From NCBI RefSeq assembly GCF_001010355.1, contig NZ_JPLA01000026.1, positions 1 to 64,000 on the forward strand: a DNA stretch of 64,000 nucleotides. Direction: 5' to 3'. Of the stretch, positions 19,086 through 29,252 are shown piece by piece (position 1 is the first letter of the stretch; each line of letters starts with the position of its first letter). This DNA is from Dyella japonica DSM 16301. Lineage in GTDB: Bacteria; Pseudomonadota; Gammaproteobacteria; Xanthomonadales; Rhodanobacteraceae. Both the position numbers and the translations under genes were made by a program. The notes under the pieces are model-generated. The model searched no databases, was not told the DNA's origin, and saw only the letters and a program-made list of their open reading frames with translations.

Positions 19086-19997
19086 TCAATGGTGGCCGCG
19101 GTAATTCTTCTCGCCCGCCGTCACTGCCAGATCCAGTCGATTCTCCGGCGGCGCCAACGGACAGGTCGCATACGGCGTAAACGCGCATGGCGGGTTATAG
19201 GCGCGATTGAAGTCGAGCACGACCTTGCCGTCCTTCGGCAGATCGGCATACATGAAACGGGCGGCGCCGTAGGTTTCCTTGCCCGAGGTGCGATCGGCGA
19301 TCACGAAGAACAGCGAGTCGGGTTCTTCCTGGATCGGCATCAGCTCGTAGGTGTGACCATCGCGATGGAACACGGCCTTGCCCGGCACCTTCTCCTTGTT
19401 GACCGTACCCAGCACCGAGCCGATCTCCAGCTCATGCGGCGGATTGAACGGCACCCAGTCGGCCACGATGCGCCACGACGGATCGGGCGTGTAGTAATCC
19501 AGCCCGAGGAAGTGCGTACGCGTTTCGGCGTTGCTGTCCTTCACGCGCAACGCCTTGCGGCCGTCGCGCTCGATCACCAGGAAGCTGGCCGATCCGAACG
19601 CCACCACGGACGGCGCGCCGTCACCGGCGTGCATATCGTCGACCAGAGCTGCTTCGGGCACGGTCTTGCCGTCCACGGTGGCGGCGCTGTGCGGGTCGAA
19701 CACGATGTGCGTGCTGCCGTCCTTGGCCAGGGTCACCACACCCAGGTGGGCCGGGCCGGCTTTCAACACGATGTCGTTGTCGGCTGCGCTGCCCACGCGA
19801 TTGGCGCCTTCCTGCAGCCAGTCCAGGCCGATCAGGCTGAGCCAGCCGGTGGGAGCAGTGAGGCCGGCAAGACGCTTGTTCTGCCAGTTGACGTTCTGCT
19901 GGGCGAAGTCGGTCGCCGCAGCGGTGGTGGGGGTCTGAGCTTGCACGGTGGCAACTCCAAGGCTCAAGGCAAAGGCGAGAACGGCGGTACGCAACAT
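19086..19997 (-). CDS. Exported DUF1684 protein
   Basis: 303 residues with a signal peptide (MLRTAVLAFALSLGVATVQA). The DUF1684 domain covers nearly the whole mature protein. Its most conserved block is DFNRAYNPPCAFTPYATCPL with APPENRLDLAV near the C-terminus. The N-terminal part has the usual GWLSLIGLDWL. Function is unknown. Its stop codon lies inside the last repeat arm of cluster B. It is alone, with mutL 79 bases upstream on the same strand. Confidence 0.88.
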   Translation of the reverse strand: MLRTAVLAFALSLGVATVQAQTPTTAAATDFAQQNVNWQNKRLAGLTAPTGWLSLIGLDWLQEGANRVGSAADNDIVLKAGPAHLGVVTLAKDGSTHIVFDPHSAATVDGKTVPEAALVDDMHAGDGAPSVVAFGSASFLVIERDGRKALRVKDSNAETRTHFLGLDYYTPDPSWRIVADWVPFNPPHELEIGSVLGTVNKEKVPGKAVFHRDGHTYELMPIQEEPDSLFFVIADRTSGKETYGAARFMYADLPKDGKVVLDFNRAYNPPCAFTPYATCPLAPPENRLDLAVTAGEKNYRGHH

Positions 19998-20076
19998 GGC
20001 AGGCCCCGTCGGAATGAAACAGCAGTATGGCCGTCCATTTACAAACCGGGCAAGCGCGCCTCAGTACAGAAACTCA

Positions 20077-21921
20077 TCAGCGCCCGCGCAGGAACAACTT
20101 GTCCAGCTCGGGCAGGCTCAACTGCGTCCAGGTCGGGCGTCCGTGATTGCACTGCCCGGAACGCTCGGTCGCTTCCATTTCGCGCAGCAGTGCATTCATT
20201 TCAGGAATGGTGAGGCGGCGACCGGCACGCACCGAGCCATGGCAGGCCATGGTGGACAGCAGTTCGTTCTCCAGCTCCTGCAGGCGACGCGAACTGCCGT
20301 GCTGGGCGAGCTCGGAAAGCACGTCGCGACACAGCTGCGCCACGTCGGCGCCTTCCAACAAGGCGGGAATGCGCCGCACCACCACGCCGGACGGACCGCT
20401 GCGCGAAAGCTCCATGCCCCACTCCGCCAAGGCTTCGGCGTGCTCCTCGGCCGCGGCTGCCTCTTTGGCACTCACCGCCACATTCATCGGCACCAGCAAC
20501 ATCTGCGAACGCAGGTTGCTGCAGACGCGACCGGCCTTGAGCTTCTCGTAGGTGATGCGCTCATGCGCGGCGTGCATGTCCACCAGGATCAGGCCATGCG
20601 CATTTTCCGCCAGGATATAGATGCTCTTGAGCTGCGCGATGGCAAAGCCCAGCGGCGGCGCTTCCTCTTCGGAGGCGTCCGGCATCGGCGCGTTGGCGGC
20701 GAACGACAACGGCGTGGACACGGTCGCCGGTTCACCCAATAGCGCGGCGTAGCCGGCGAGCGGCTCGTCCCGCACACCCAGGCTCAGGCGGCTCTGGCTC
20801 AAGGCATTGGGCCATGCAGGCGCCGAGCTGGCCGATCCCGACGACGAGGCCATGCTGTAGCTGTACGACGGCGCTGCTGCCGCCACCGGCGACTCGACGG
20901 AAGGCAGGCCGACGTTGCCTGCACGCGTCTGCGCCAGCGCTTCATGCAAGGTGCGGAACAGGAAATCGTGCACCAGCCGCTGTTCGCGGAAACGCACTTC
21001 ACTCTTGGCCGGATGGACATTCACATCCACGCCGACCGGATCGAGTTCCAGATACAACACGAACGCCGGATGACGGCCATGGAACAGCACGTCCGCATAC
21101 GCCTGACGTACCGCATGCGCCACGATGCGATCGCGCACCAGCCGGCCGTTGACGTAGAAATACTGCGAATCGGCCTGCGAACGCGAGGCCGTCGGCAAGC
21201 CCACCCAGCCCGACAGATGCAGGCCGGCGGCGGCGTGATCGATGCGCAGGCTTTGCGCGGGAAAATCCTCGCCGAGCACTTCGGCCACGCGCTGCAAGGC
21301 GGCGTTCTCGTCGCGCGCGGCTTTGAGCATGCGCACCGGCTTGCCGTTGTGGCTCAGGCGAAATTCCACCGAGCCGCGCGCCAAGGCGAGCGACTTCAGC
21401 AGGTCGTCGATATGCGCGAACTCGGTGCGTTCGGCACGCAGAAATTTTCGGCGCGCAGGCACGTTGTAGAACAGGTCGCGCACCTCCACGCTGCTGCCTT
21501 GCGGATGCTGCGCGGGACGCGCCGCCTGCAACTTGCCGCCGTCCACTTCGATGCGGAACGCCGTATCCAGTCCCTGCGCGCGCGAAGTCAGCGCGAAACG
21601 GGCCACCGAGGACACCGACGCCAGCGCCTCGCCGCGGAAACCCATGCTGGCCACGTGCTCCAGGTCATCGAAGCTGCCGATCTTGCTGGTGGCGTGCGAA
21701 GCCACCGCCAGCGCCAGCTCGTCGGGCACGATGCCGCAGCCGTCGTCGCGCACGCGGATCAGGCGCGACCCGCCCTGCTCGATATCCACTTCGATGCGCG
21801 TGGCGCCGGCATCGAGGCTGTTTTCGACCAGTTCCTTCACGACGGAGGAAGGCCGTTCGATCACTTCACCGGCAGCGATCTGATTGATGAGTTCGGGAGG
21901 CAGGGGACGAATGACTGGCAT
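20077..21921 (-). CDS. mutL: DNA mismatch repair protein MutL
   Basis: 614 residues. The N-terminal GHKL ATPase has [20 protein letters not shown] and GFRGEAL. The C-terminal part keeps an endonuclease-type metal motif, [12 protein letters not shown] at 448-459 (the usual DQHA with Met for Gln). It also keeps ACHGSVRAG and CNHGRP at 591-596. It may therefore nick DNA itself, as MutL does in bacteria without MutH. It lies after the amidase gene in the conserved tsaE-amidase-mutL order. Confidence 0.96.
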   Translation of the reverse strand: MPVIRPLPPELINQIAAGEVIERPSSVVKELVENSLDAGATRIEVDIEQGGSRLIRVRDDGCGIVPDELALAVASHATSKIGSFDDLEHVASMGFRGEALASVSSVARFALTSRAQGLDTAFRIEVDGGKLQAARPAQHPQGSSVEVRDLFYNVPARRKFLRAERTEFAHIDDLLKSLALARGSVEFRLSHNGKPVRMLKAARDENAALQRVAEVLGEDFPAQSLRIDHAAAGLHLSGWVGLPTASRSQADSQYFYVNGRLVRDRIVAHAVRQAYADVLFHGRHPAFVLYLELDPVGVDVNVHPAKSEVRFREQRLVHDFLFRTLHEALAQTRAGNVGLPSVESPVAAAAPSYSYSMASSSGSASSAPAWPNALSQSRLSLGVRDEPLAGYAALLGEPATVSTPLSFAANAPMPDASEEEAPPLGFAIAQLKSIYILAENAHGLILVDMHAAHERITYEKLKAGRVCSNLRSQMLLVPMNVAVSAKEAAAAEEHAEALAEWGMELSRSGPSGVVVRRIPALLEGADVAQLCRDVLSELAQHGSSRRLQELENELLSTMACHGSVRAGRRLTIPEMNALLREMEATERSGQCNHGRPTWTQLSLPELDKLFLRGR

Positions 21922-22007
21922 CGGCGAAGCTTAGAACCTGACGGCCCCCGGCGAAAGCAGAACGCCGCCCGAAGGCGGCGTCGTTGGTCATTCGTTGAGC
22001 AGCCGTT

Positions 22008-23651
22008 TCAGCCGGCCGGTATGGCCAGCATCATGCCCACGCGCACCGAGCTGTCGCTGTCGAGCTTGTTCGCGCTCTTGATCGCGTTGACGCTGACGCC
22101 GTACTGCTTGGCGATGCTGCGCAGGCTCTCGCCCCGCTCAACGCGATGCAGGTCCTGCACGCCATCATCGGCGCGGCTGCCGGCGCTCGGCGTGGAAGCC
22201 ATCGCCTGTGCCACGGCACGGGTGGCCTTGGCGGCAGTCTCATCGTCACCCTGCGAGCTGGCGACATTGGCCATGCCATTGCGACGCGAGGCCTGCGCGG
22301 CAAACCAGCTGCCCGGCGGCGGCGTGGCTTCGAAATAGCCGCGCACACCCGTCATCACCGCCGCAGCGAGGCGCGACTGGTGCGATGGATCGCGCAGCTT
22401 GCGCTCCTCGTCCGGATTGCTGATGAAGGCGGTCTCGACCAGGATCGAGGGCACGTCCGGCGAGCGCAGCACCACGAAGTTGGCGCGCTCCACGTAACCG
22501 CGATGGGTGGGGCCGAGATTTCCCAGCGCCTTCAGCACGTTGCCCGCCACCGACTCGCTCGCCTGCATGGAATAACCCTGCTGCAGGTCGAGCAGCACGG
22601 CGGCCAGGCCATCGTTCTTGTCGTCCAGCGTCACGCCGCCGATCAGGTCGGCCCGGTTCTGGCCATCGGCCAGCCAGCGGGCCGCCATGCTGGTCTTGCC
22701 GCGCGGCGACAGCACCCATACGGACGAACCCTTGGCATCGCCGTTGATGAAGGCGTCGGCGTGGATCGAAACGAACAGGTCAGCCGAATTGTTGCGCGCG
22801 ATCTGATAACGCTGCGCCAGCGGGATGAAGAAGTCGGCGTTGCGGGTGAGCACGGCACGCATGCCGGGCTGTTGGTTGATCTGATCGGCCAGCTGACGCG
22901 CCACCGCCAGGGTGACGTTCTTCTCCAACGTGCCGCCGGGACCGTGGGCGCCCGGGTCATCGCCGCCGTGGCCGGCATCGATGGCGATCACCACCTTGCG
23001 CTCGCCATTGAGCAGGCTGGCCGCCGCACGGGTCGAGGCCATGCCGCTCTGGGTCGGCTTGAGCGAGGAACGGGTCGAGCTGCGCGATTCGGGCATGGGC
23101 GCCGGCGGCATGGCGGCCGGCGGCGGTGCCGCTTCGGGCGCTGCGGCAGCCGAGGTGGAGGCGCTGTCGCCGTCGTCATCCGATGGGGCGGCAGCCGGGA
23201 TGGGAATATTCGGTACAGGCCGTTTTTCCGGCGACGAGGCCTTAGCCACCGAACCGCTGCCCGGGTAAAGGTCGACCACCAGCCGGTAGCCGTACTCCGC
23301 CTGCGGCTTGAGCAGGAAGCTTTTGACGCTGCTTGAGGGATCGACCTTCGCGGTCAGGCGGACATTGCTGCCCTGCCTGGCGCCACTCATGCTCTTGTAC
23401 AGACCGGTGGCAGCCGGGTAGTTGAAGCCACCAACGACCGAACTGCCGTTGATGTCCACCGTCAGCTCGTCGCCGTCCTGGTTGACCTTGTAGGTGACCG
23501 GGCCGGAAACATCGAGCACCACGCGGGTGTATTCGGGGCCTGCCCAGACGCGGGCGGACTTCACATCGGCCGCTCGTGCCACGCAAAAAGGCACCACGGC
23601 CAGCATGGCCATGGCACTGAGCAGAGCAGGATGCGTCCTATATCCCTTCAT
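22008..23651 (-). CDS. amiB: N-acetylmuramoyl-L-alanine amidase (AMIN, amidase_3, LysM)
   Basis: 547 residues, periplasmic. After a signal peptide (GYRTHPALLSAMAMLAVV...) come an AMIN domain (about 30-130), a Pro/Ala/Ser linker, the zinc amidase_3 domain (about 205-435) and a C-terminal LysM repeat (HRVERGESLRSIAKQYGVS). The catalytic domain shows IDAGHGGDDPGAHG with a metal-binding His, SIHADAF and VETAFISN. It splits septal peptidoglycan during daughter-cell separation, probably under an EnvC- or NlpD-like activator. The start at 23651 is set by the signal peptide. LysM at the end is like AmiB. Confidence 0.93.
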   Translation of the reverse strand: MKGYRTHPALLSAMAMLAVVPFCVARAADVKSARVWAGPEYTRVVLDVSGPVTYKVNQDGDELTVDINGSSVVGGFNYPAATGLYKSMSGARQGSNVRLTAKVDPSSSVKSFLLKPQAEYGYRLVVDLYPGSGSVAKASSPEKRPVPNIPIPAAAPSDDDGDSASTSAAAAPEAAPPPAAMPPAPMPESRSSTRSSLKPTQSGMASTRAAASLLNGERKVVIAIDAGHGGDDPGAHGPGGTLEKNVTLAVARQLADQINQQPGMRAVLTRNADFFIPLAQRYQIARNNSADLFVSIHADAFINGDAKGSSVWVLSPRGKTSMAARWLADGQNRADLIGGVTLDDKNDGLAAVLLDLQQGYSMQASESVAGNVLKALGNLGPTHRGYVERANFVVLRSPDVPSILVETAFISNPDEERKLRDPSHQSRLAAAVMTGVRGYFEATPPPGSWFAAQASRRNGMANVASSQGDDETAAKATRAVAQAMASTPSAGSRADDGVQDLHRVERGESLRSIAKQYGVSVNAIKSANKLDSDSSVRVGMMLAIPAG

Positions 23652-23841
23652 GGAGCGGAATTGAAGCCCACCCGCCCGGGGATTGCAATAGGTTTTCCCT
23701 TGAATATCCATAACCTGCGTAAGCTTCGTCAGTCAGCATCCAGCTATCGGCCGCAAGCCACGCAAACTGAAGGCGAATTTCGCCATACCTGCCAGACGAA
23801 AAATCTCAACAAGTACCGATACTTAGGTGATTTTGGCGGCC

Positions 23842-24300
23842 TCAGGCCAGGCGCGAGGTGACCGCTGCACCGCGGGGCGTGCGCACTTCCATGCGGGCAT
23901 GGCGCCCGGTGCCGGCGTAACTGAGGTGGACCACGAGATCAGGGGCGGGCAACGCACCGGCACCACGCTCGGGCCATTCCACCAGCACCAGAGCCGAGGG
24001 ATCGGACAACGCGTCCAGCCCCAGCCACTCCAGCTCGCCGGGATCGGCGATGCGGTAAAGATCCAGATGCCAGGCCGGCCGGCCGTTGGCGCGATAGGAC
24101 TCGACCAGACTGTAGGTCGGGCTCTTGATGCGCTCGCCCACGCCCAGGGCACCCAGCAGCGCACGGGCAAAGCTGGTCTTGCCGGCGCCCAGGTCGCCAT
24201 GCAGGTAAACCACCAGGCCATCATCGAGCGCACCGGCCAGGCGGGTGGCCAGCGCGGCGGTGGTGGCTTCGTCAGGGAGATTCCAGCTCGATTCCGTCAT
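23842..24300 (-). CDS. tsaE: tRNA threonylcarbamoyladenosine biosynthesis ATPase TsaE
   Basis: 152 residues. The P-loop GDLGAGKTSFARALL and the family motifs SPTYSLVESY and HLDLYRI are all present. TsaE hydrolyses ATP to cycle the TsaB-TsaD complex that makes t6A37 in ANN-decoding tRNAs. The start codon overlaps the stop of the NAD(P)HX repair gene by four bases, the same coupling seen in E. coli. The 190 bases to the amidase start hold an AT-richer stretch in which I saw no clear promoter. Confidence 0.96.
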   Translation of the reverse strand: MTESSWNLPDEATTAALATRLAGALDDGLVVYLHGDLGAGKTSFARALLGALGVGERIKSPTYSLVESYRANGRPAWHLDLYRIADPGELEWLGLDALSDPSALVLVEWPERGAGALPAPDLVVHLSYAGTGRHARMEVRTPRGAAVTSRLA

Positions 24301-25781
24301 CGGTCGATTCCGTTGAGCAGCCGGCGCAGCGGCTCCAGCAGGTCGGTGGCGATCAGACCACGCTCACCGCCATGTCGCGCCGCCACGTCGCCCGCGCGAG
24401 CATGCAGGGCAACACCCAGCGTCGCGGCATGCCAGGCGTCGCAGCCCTGCGCCAGCAACGCAGCGACGATACCGGTCAGCAGATCGCCCATGCCGCCGCT
24501 GGCCATGCCCGGATTGCCCCAGGGGCAAACGGCAACGTCTCCCTTGGGATCGGCCACCAGGCTGCCTGCGCCCTTCAGCACGGCCACGACGCGATAGCGC
24601 GTGGCCAGTTCGCGAACAGCCGCAAAGCGGTCAGCTGCAATGGCCTGGGTATCGCATCCGAGCAAACGGGCCGCCTCGCCGGGATGCGGCGTCATCACCA
24701 CCGGACGGGAGAACTCGCGCGGCTCCAGCGCCAGCAGATTCAAGCCATCCGCGTCGAGCACCAACGGCAGATCGGCATCGAGCGCGGTCAACCACAACGC
24801 ATGCCCCCACGCGCCCTGCCCCAGTCCAGGTCCCACCGCGAGCACGCTGGCGCGCGGCAGCAAAGCCTCCAACGCCTGCGGCCCGTTCACGTCGTGTGCC
24901 ATCAGCTCCGGCCGGGCGCTGTTGAGTGCGATCAGATGTTCGCCGCGCGTGGCGACGCTGACCAGTCCGGCGCCACCACGCAGCGCCGCCTCGGCGCACA
25001 GGCGGATGGCACCGGCCGTGCCGTGATCGCCGCCAATGGCCAGCACGTGCCCGTTGCTGCCCTTGTGCGCTTGCCTTGGACGCGGCGGCAGCGTCCATGG
25101 CTGCATCAGTTCGGCATCCGCCTGTGCGTCCTGCCATAGCGTTTCCGGCAAGCCCAAGGACTCCCACTGCACCGTTCCCACATAGCCCGGCGCCAGCCCC
25201 GTGTAGAGGCCGCGCTTGGGCGCGATAAACGTTACGGTGACACTGGCCTGCACCGCCTCACTCGGCACATCGCCGGTATCGGCATTGACGCCCGAGGGCA
25301 CGTCCAGTGCCAATACCGGCGCACCGGTTGCTTTTATGTGCTGGACCAGTGCAGCGGCTTCCGGTGCCAGCGCGCGCTGCAGGCCGGTGCCGTACAAGGC
25401 ATCGACATGCACATCGACCGCGGGAAGCTCGACGGCGTCGTTCCACGCGTGCACCGTACCGCCGCCGTGCTCGAATTCGTGTCGCGCACGACCAGCGTCG
25501 TCGCCACGGCTTTCGCCCAGCACAAAAACCTCGACATGCAGGCCGGCCTCGCGCGCCAATGCCGCCAGCAGGAAGCCGTCGCCACCGTTGTTGCCAGGAC
25601 CGCAGTACACCGCGATGCGCCGCGCCTGCGGCCAGTGCTGGCGCAGGCACACCAGCGCCGCAGCCGCGGCACGCTGCATCAGTTCAAATCCGGGAATGCC
25701 GAGCTCGTCGATGGCGCGGCGATCGAGCGCTCGCACCTGTTCGACGGTATAGAGCTCGTGACGATGGGCGTGTGAAGTCAT
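24297..25781 (-). CDS. nnr: Bifunctional NAD(P)H-hydrate epimerase and dehydratase
   Basis: 494 residues, two fused enzymes that repair damaged NAD(P)HX. The N-terminal epimerase domain (about 1-215) has GPGNNGGDGF and LDVPSGVNADTG. The C-terminal ADP-dependent dehydratase domain (about 230-494, ribokinase-like) has GDHGTAGAIRLCAEAALRGG, TPHPGEAARLL and NPGMASGGMGDLLTG. The fused form is as E. coli YjeF. It is divergent from queG with a 59-base gap and couples translationally to tsaE. Confidence 0.96.
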   Translation of the reverse strand: MTSHAHRHELYTVEQVRALDRRAIDELGIPGFELMQRAAAAALVCLRQHWPQARRIAVYCGPGNNGGDGFLLAALAREAGLHVEVFVLGESRGDDAGRARHEFEHGGGTVHAWNDAVELPAVDVHVDALYGTGLQRALAPEAAALVQHIKATGAPVLALDVPSGVNADTGDVPSEAVQASVTVTFIAPKRGLYTGLAPGYVGTVQWESLGLPETLWQDAQADAELMQPWTLPPRPRQAHKGSNGHVLAIGGDHGTAGAIRLCAEAALRGGAGLVSVATRGEHLIALNSARPELMAHDVNGPQALEALLPRASVLAVGPGLGQGAWGHALWLTALDADLPLVLDADGLNLLALEPREFSRPVVMTPHPGEAARLLGCDTQAIAADRFAAVRELATRYRVVAVLKGAGSLVADPKGDVAVCPWGNPGMASGGMGDLLTGIVAALLAQGCDAWHAATLGVALHARAGDVAARHGGERGLIATDLLEPLRRLLNGIDR

Positions 25782-25840
25782 GCGGGAATTATAGGCATGC
25801 CGGCGCAGGCCTTAGCGCACATACCGCCTACAATAGGCAC

Positions 25841-26911
25841 ATGTCCTCCGTTGCCGCCCCACCCGCCGACTACGCTGCGCTAGCGCTCGACATCAAGCGC
25901 TGGGCGCTGGAACTCGGCTTTGCCGATTGCGGCATCGCCGGCACCGAGCTGGGCGAGGACGAGGTGCACCTCAAACGCTGGTTGGACGATGGCCATCACG
26001 GCGAGATGGATTACATGGCGCGCCACGGCGACAAACGCAGCCGCCCGGCGGAACTGGAACCGGGCACGCTGCGCGTCGTTTCCGTGCGCATGGATTACAT
26101 TCCGCCGGGCACGCGCAATGCGTGGAATGTCCTGCACGATGCCGACGCCGGTTACGTCGCACGCTATGCGCTGGGCCGCGATTACCACAAGCTGATGCGC
26201 AACCGCCTGCAGAAACTGGCCGAGCGCATCCATGGCGCGATCGGCGACTTTGGCTATCGCGCCTTCGTCGATTCGGCGCCGGTGCTCGAAAAAGCACTGG
26301 CCAGAAACGCGGGACTGGGCTGGATCGGCAAGCACACCGTGCTGATCAATCGCAGCGCCGGCTCGTATTTTTTCCTCGGCGAGCTCTACACCAATCTGCC
26401 GCTGCCGGTGGATGCACCCGCCAGCGCGCACTGCGGCAGCTGCCGCCGCTGTATCGATATCTGCCCCACGCAGGCGATCGTCGCGCCGTACAAGCTCGAT
26501 GCACGACGCTGCATTTCGTATCTCACCATCGAGTTGCGCGGCAGCATTCCCGAAGAACTGCGCGAGCCGATCGGCAACCGCATTTTCGGCTGCGACGATT
26601 GCCAGCTGATCTGCCCCTGGAACAAGTTCGCCCAGGATGCGACGGAGCCGGATTTTGCACCACGCCATCGGCTCGATGGCGCGAAGCTGGTGGAGTTGTT
26701 CGGCTGGAGCGAGCAGGAATTTCTGCAGCGCACGGAAGGGATGGCGATCCGTCGCACGGGTTACGAAGGTTGGTTGCGCAATATCGCAGTGGCGTTGGGC
26801 AATGCGCCGCATTCGGATGAAGTGCGCAAGGCGCTGCTTGCGCGCAGCGATCATCCGTCGGAGATCGTGCGCGAGCATGTGGCGTGGGCGCTGGCCAAAC
26901 ATCCCGCCTGA
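25841..26911 (+). CDS. queG: Epoxyqueuosine reductase QueG
   Basis: Last step of queuosine synthesis: reduction of epoxyqueuosine to queuosine in tRNA, using a cobamide and two [4Fe-4S] clusters. 356 residues. Cluster motifs are CGSCRRCIDICP starting at residue 198 and CDDCQLICPWN starting at 251. The N-terminal half contains GFADCGIAG and GLGWIGKHT. The open frame runs 178 codons upstream, opposite nnr, but the conserved protein starts at ATG 25841. It is divergent from nnr, as in E. coli. Confidence 0.97.
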   Translation: MSSVAAPPADYAALALDIKRWALELGFADCGIAGTELGEDEVHLKRWLDDGHHGEMDYMARHGDKRSRPAELEPGTLRVVSVRMDYIPPGTRNAWNVLHDADAGYVARYALGRDYHKLMRNRLQKLAERIHGAIGDFGYRAFVDSAPVLEKALARNAGLGWIGKHTVLINRSAGSYFFLGELYTNLPLPVDAPASAHCGSCRRCIDICPTQAIVAPYKLDARRCISYLTIELRGSIPEELREPIGNRIFGCDDCQLICPWNKFAQDATEPDFAPRHRLDGAKLVELFGWSEQEFLQRTEGMAIRRTGYEGWLRNIAVALGNAPHSDEVRKALLARSDHPSEIVREHVAWALAKHPA

Positions 26912-26932
26912 CGTACACAAATTGCTTAACCT

Positions 26933-26998
26933 GTGGGAGCGCAACCTGTGCGCAACGGACGCCTCGCGAGGCCCGTCGCGCACAGGGTGCGCTCCCAC
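26933..26998. repeat. REP-like palindrome, copy 4
   Basis: The left arm GTGGGAGCGCAACCTGTGCG has two changes from the consensus. The right arm CGCACAGGGTGCGCTCCCAC is canonical. The centre carries CGCCTCGCGAGGCG, a second small palindrome. It lies between convergent queG and pgi. Confidence 0.9.
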
Positions 26999-27012
26999 AG
27001 TTTGTACTCTTT

Positions 27013-28653
27013 TTAGACCTTGCGGCGCGCCTGGATTTCTTCAATCAAAGCCTGCGTGGACGCATCCAGGCCAGCGACGCTCTTGGCCCCACTCGCATCC
27101 AGCGCCGGCAAAATCTGCCGCGCAATCGACTTGCCCAACTCCACGCCCCACTGGTCGAACGCGTTAACGCCCCACAGGTGCCCAAGCATGAACACCTTGT
27201 GTTCGTAGAGCGCGATAAGCGCGCCGAGGCTTTCCGGCGTGAGCGCATCCAGCAGCATCACCGTGCTGGGTCGATCGCCCGGGAAGGTGCGCTGCGCGGC
27301 CAGCACGCGGCGCTCTTCGTCGGTGCCCGACTTCGCTTCGGCGAGCGCTTCGTCGAAGGTCTTGCCCAGCGCCAGCGCGGCCGCCTGCGCCAGCAGGTTC
27401 GACAACAGCGCTTCGTGGTTGGCGATGAGATCGTGCGCGGGCTTCACCACGCCGATGAATTCCAGCGGCACCACGTCGGTGCCCTGGTGCAACGACTGGA
27501 AATACGCGTGTTGCGCATTCGTGCCCACGCTGCCCCATACCACCGCCGAAGTCGGCTGCGCCACCGGCTGGCCTTGCTTGGTGACCTGCTTGCCCAGGCT
27601 CTCCATTTCCAGCTGCTGGAGATAGGAGGTGAGATCTGTCAGCAGGTCCGCGTACGGGATGACCGCACGACTGCCGCGGCCTTGAACGTCGCGGTTCCAG
27701 TATTCCACCAGGCTCAGCAGCACCGGCAGGTTTTCCGACCAGACCGCGCTGCGGAAATGATCGTCCACCAGCGCCGCGCCCCGGAGCAGCTCATGGAAGT
27801 TGTACGAACCGATGGCCAGTGCGAGCGACAGACCGACGGCGGACCACAGCGAGAAACGGCCGCCGACGAAATCCCACATCGGATAAACCTGCGCCGCCGG
27901 GATGCCCCACTTTTCCGCCTCGGCGACATTGGCGCTCACGGCCAGGAAGTGGCGCGACACGGCCGCCTGGTCGCCATCGTAGGCGCGGCTGATCCACTCG
28001 CGCATCACGTTGCCATTGAGCAGCGTTTCCTGCGTGGTGAAGGTCTTGGACACCACGATCACCAGCGTGCGCTTCGGATCGAGCTGATGCATCAGCTCGT
28101 AGGCAGACTGGCCATCCACATTGGTGAGGAAATGGCTGCGCAGCCCCGGCACGTGATACGGTGCGAGCGCGCGGGCAGCCAGGCGCGGCCCGAGGTCCGA
28201 GCCGCCGATGCCAATATTGACGATATCGGTGATGCCGGGCGCCACGCCGTAGGCGCTGGCGTCGCCGAGCTCCACGGCCTTGACCAGCGCATCGATGCGC
28301 TTGAGGGTGGCGTCGATTTCCTTGAGCGCGTCGCGCGGTGCGGGCGACGGCAATTGCGAGCCGCCAGCGCGCAGCGCGGTATGCAGCACCGCACGGCCTT
28401 CGGAGGTATTGATGGGCTGGCCGGAGAACATCGCATCGCGCGCCGCCTGCCAGCCACTGGCTTCGACGTGCGCGCCCAGCGCATCGAGCGCGGCCTGGTC
28501 GAGCTTCTGGCGGCTCAGGTCGAGCAGGATCGGCCCGAGGCGATGTCGCAGGCGCTTGCCGCGCGTGGCGTCCTTCAGCAATTCCCGCAGGTGCGTGCCT
28601 GCGAGACGGTCAACATGTGCTGCGAGAAAAGACGGACGGCGCTCGGACGACAT
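27013..28653 (-). CDS. pgi: Glucose-6-phosphate isomerase
   Basis: Interconverts glucose 6-phosphate and fructose 6-phosphate, 546 residues. Sugar-isomerase motifs are VNIGIGGSDLGP, VVSKTFTTQETL, GRFSLWSAVGLS and the C-terminal block with FDQWGVELGK. It is transcribed leftwards after the pan genes. The 110-base gap to panD contains a GC hairpin. Confidence 0.98.
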   Translation of the reverse strand: MSSERRPSFLAAHVDRLAGTHLRELLKDATRGKRLRHRLGPILLDLSRQKLDQAALDALGAHVEASGWQAARDAMFSGQPINTSEGRAVLHTALRAGGSQLPSPAPRDALKEIDATLKRIDALVKAVELGDASAYGVAPGITDIVNIGIGGSDLGPRLAARALAPYHVPGLRSHFLTNVDGQSAYELMHQLDPKRTLVIVVSKTFTTQETLLNGNVMREWISRAYDGDQAAVSRHFLAVSANVAEAEKWGIPAAQVYPMWDFVGGRFSLWSAVGLSLALAIGSYNFHELLRGAALVDDHFRSAVWSENLPVLLSLVEYWNRDVQGRGSRAVIPYADLLTDLTSYLQQLEMESLGKQVTKQGQPVAQPTSAVVWGSVGTNAQHAYFQSLHQGTDVVPLEFIGVVKPAHDLIANHEALLSNLLAQAAALALGKTFDEALAEAKSGTDEERRVLAAQRTFPGDRPSTVMLLDALTPESLGALIALYEHKVFMLGHLWGVNAFDQWGVELGKSIARQILPALDASGAKSVAGLDASTQALIEEIQARRKV

Positions 28654-28738
28654 AGGATCTACGCTCAGCCAACAGAGACGTCGATCTTACGCAGCTTTCC
28701 GCCGCCTGCGCCACCAGATTGTTGCAGCGCACCCAGCA

Positions 28739-28756
28739 CCCCGCCCGAGGGCGGGG
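28739..28756. terminator. GC hairpin after panD
   Basis: Perfect 8-bp arms CCCCGCCC and GGGCGGGG are separated by two bases, 8 bases beyond the panD stop. No T-run follows on the minus strand (TGCTGGG), so termination would be weak or Rho-assisted. It may separate panD from pgi. Confidence 0.4.
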
Positions 28757-28763
28757 CAAGGCA

Positions 28764-29150
28764 TCAGGCAGCGGCCATCTGCTTGGGGATCGAGCGATTG
28801 GTGTGCGAGATGGCGTTGTTGGCGTCCACGTACACCAGGGTCGGCTGGAACTGCTCGAGCTCGGCTTCGGACAGCTGGCAGAACGCGGCAATGATGACCA
28901 GGTCGCCCGGCTGCGCGCGATGAGCGGCGCTGCCGTTCACCGAGATGATGCCGGAGCCTTCTTCCGCACGCAGGGCGTAGGTGACGAAGCGCTTGCCGTT
29001 GTTGATGTTCCACGCATGGATCTGCTCGTACTCGCGAATGCCGGAGGCATCGAGCAACAGGCCGTCGATGGCGATGGAGCCTTCGTAATGGAGCTCGGCA
29101 TGGGTCACCGTCGCACGGTGGATCTTGGCCTTGAGCATGTTCAGGTTCAT
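28764..29150 (-). CDS. panD: Aspartate 1-decarboxylase
   Basis: Makes beta-alanine for pantothenate, 128 residues. It is a pyruvoyl enzyme: the proenzyme is cut between Gly24 and Ser25 in [13 protein letters not shown], and Ser25 becomes the pyruvoyl group. The start [17 protein letters not shown] puts this serine at position 25, exactly as in the E. coli protein, which supports 29150 over the longer open frame. It is last of pcnB-folK-panB-panC-panD. Confidence 0.97.
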   Translation of the reverse strand: MNLNMLKAKIHRATVTHAELHYEGSIAIDGLLLDASGIREYEQIHAWNINNGKRFVTYALRAEEGSGIISVNGSAAHRAQPGDLVIIAAFCQLSEAELEQFQPTLVYVDANNAISHTNRSIPKQMAAA

Positions 29151-29252
29151 GACTTCAGTTTCCGGCAGGAATAGCCCGCGTAGCCCACTATTATCCCGCC
29201 GAGACGCGCCGCGTCGCAACATGGGGTCCCGGCAGGCCCTTGATGGGGTCGC

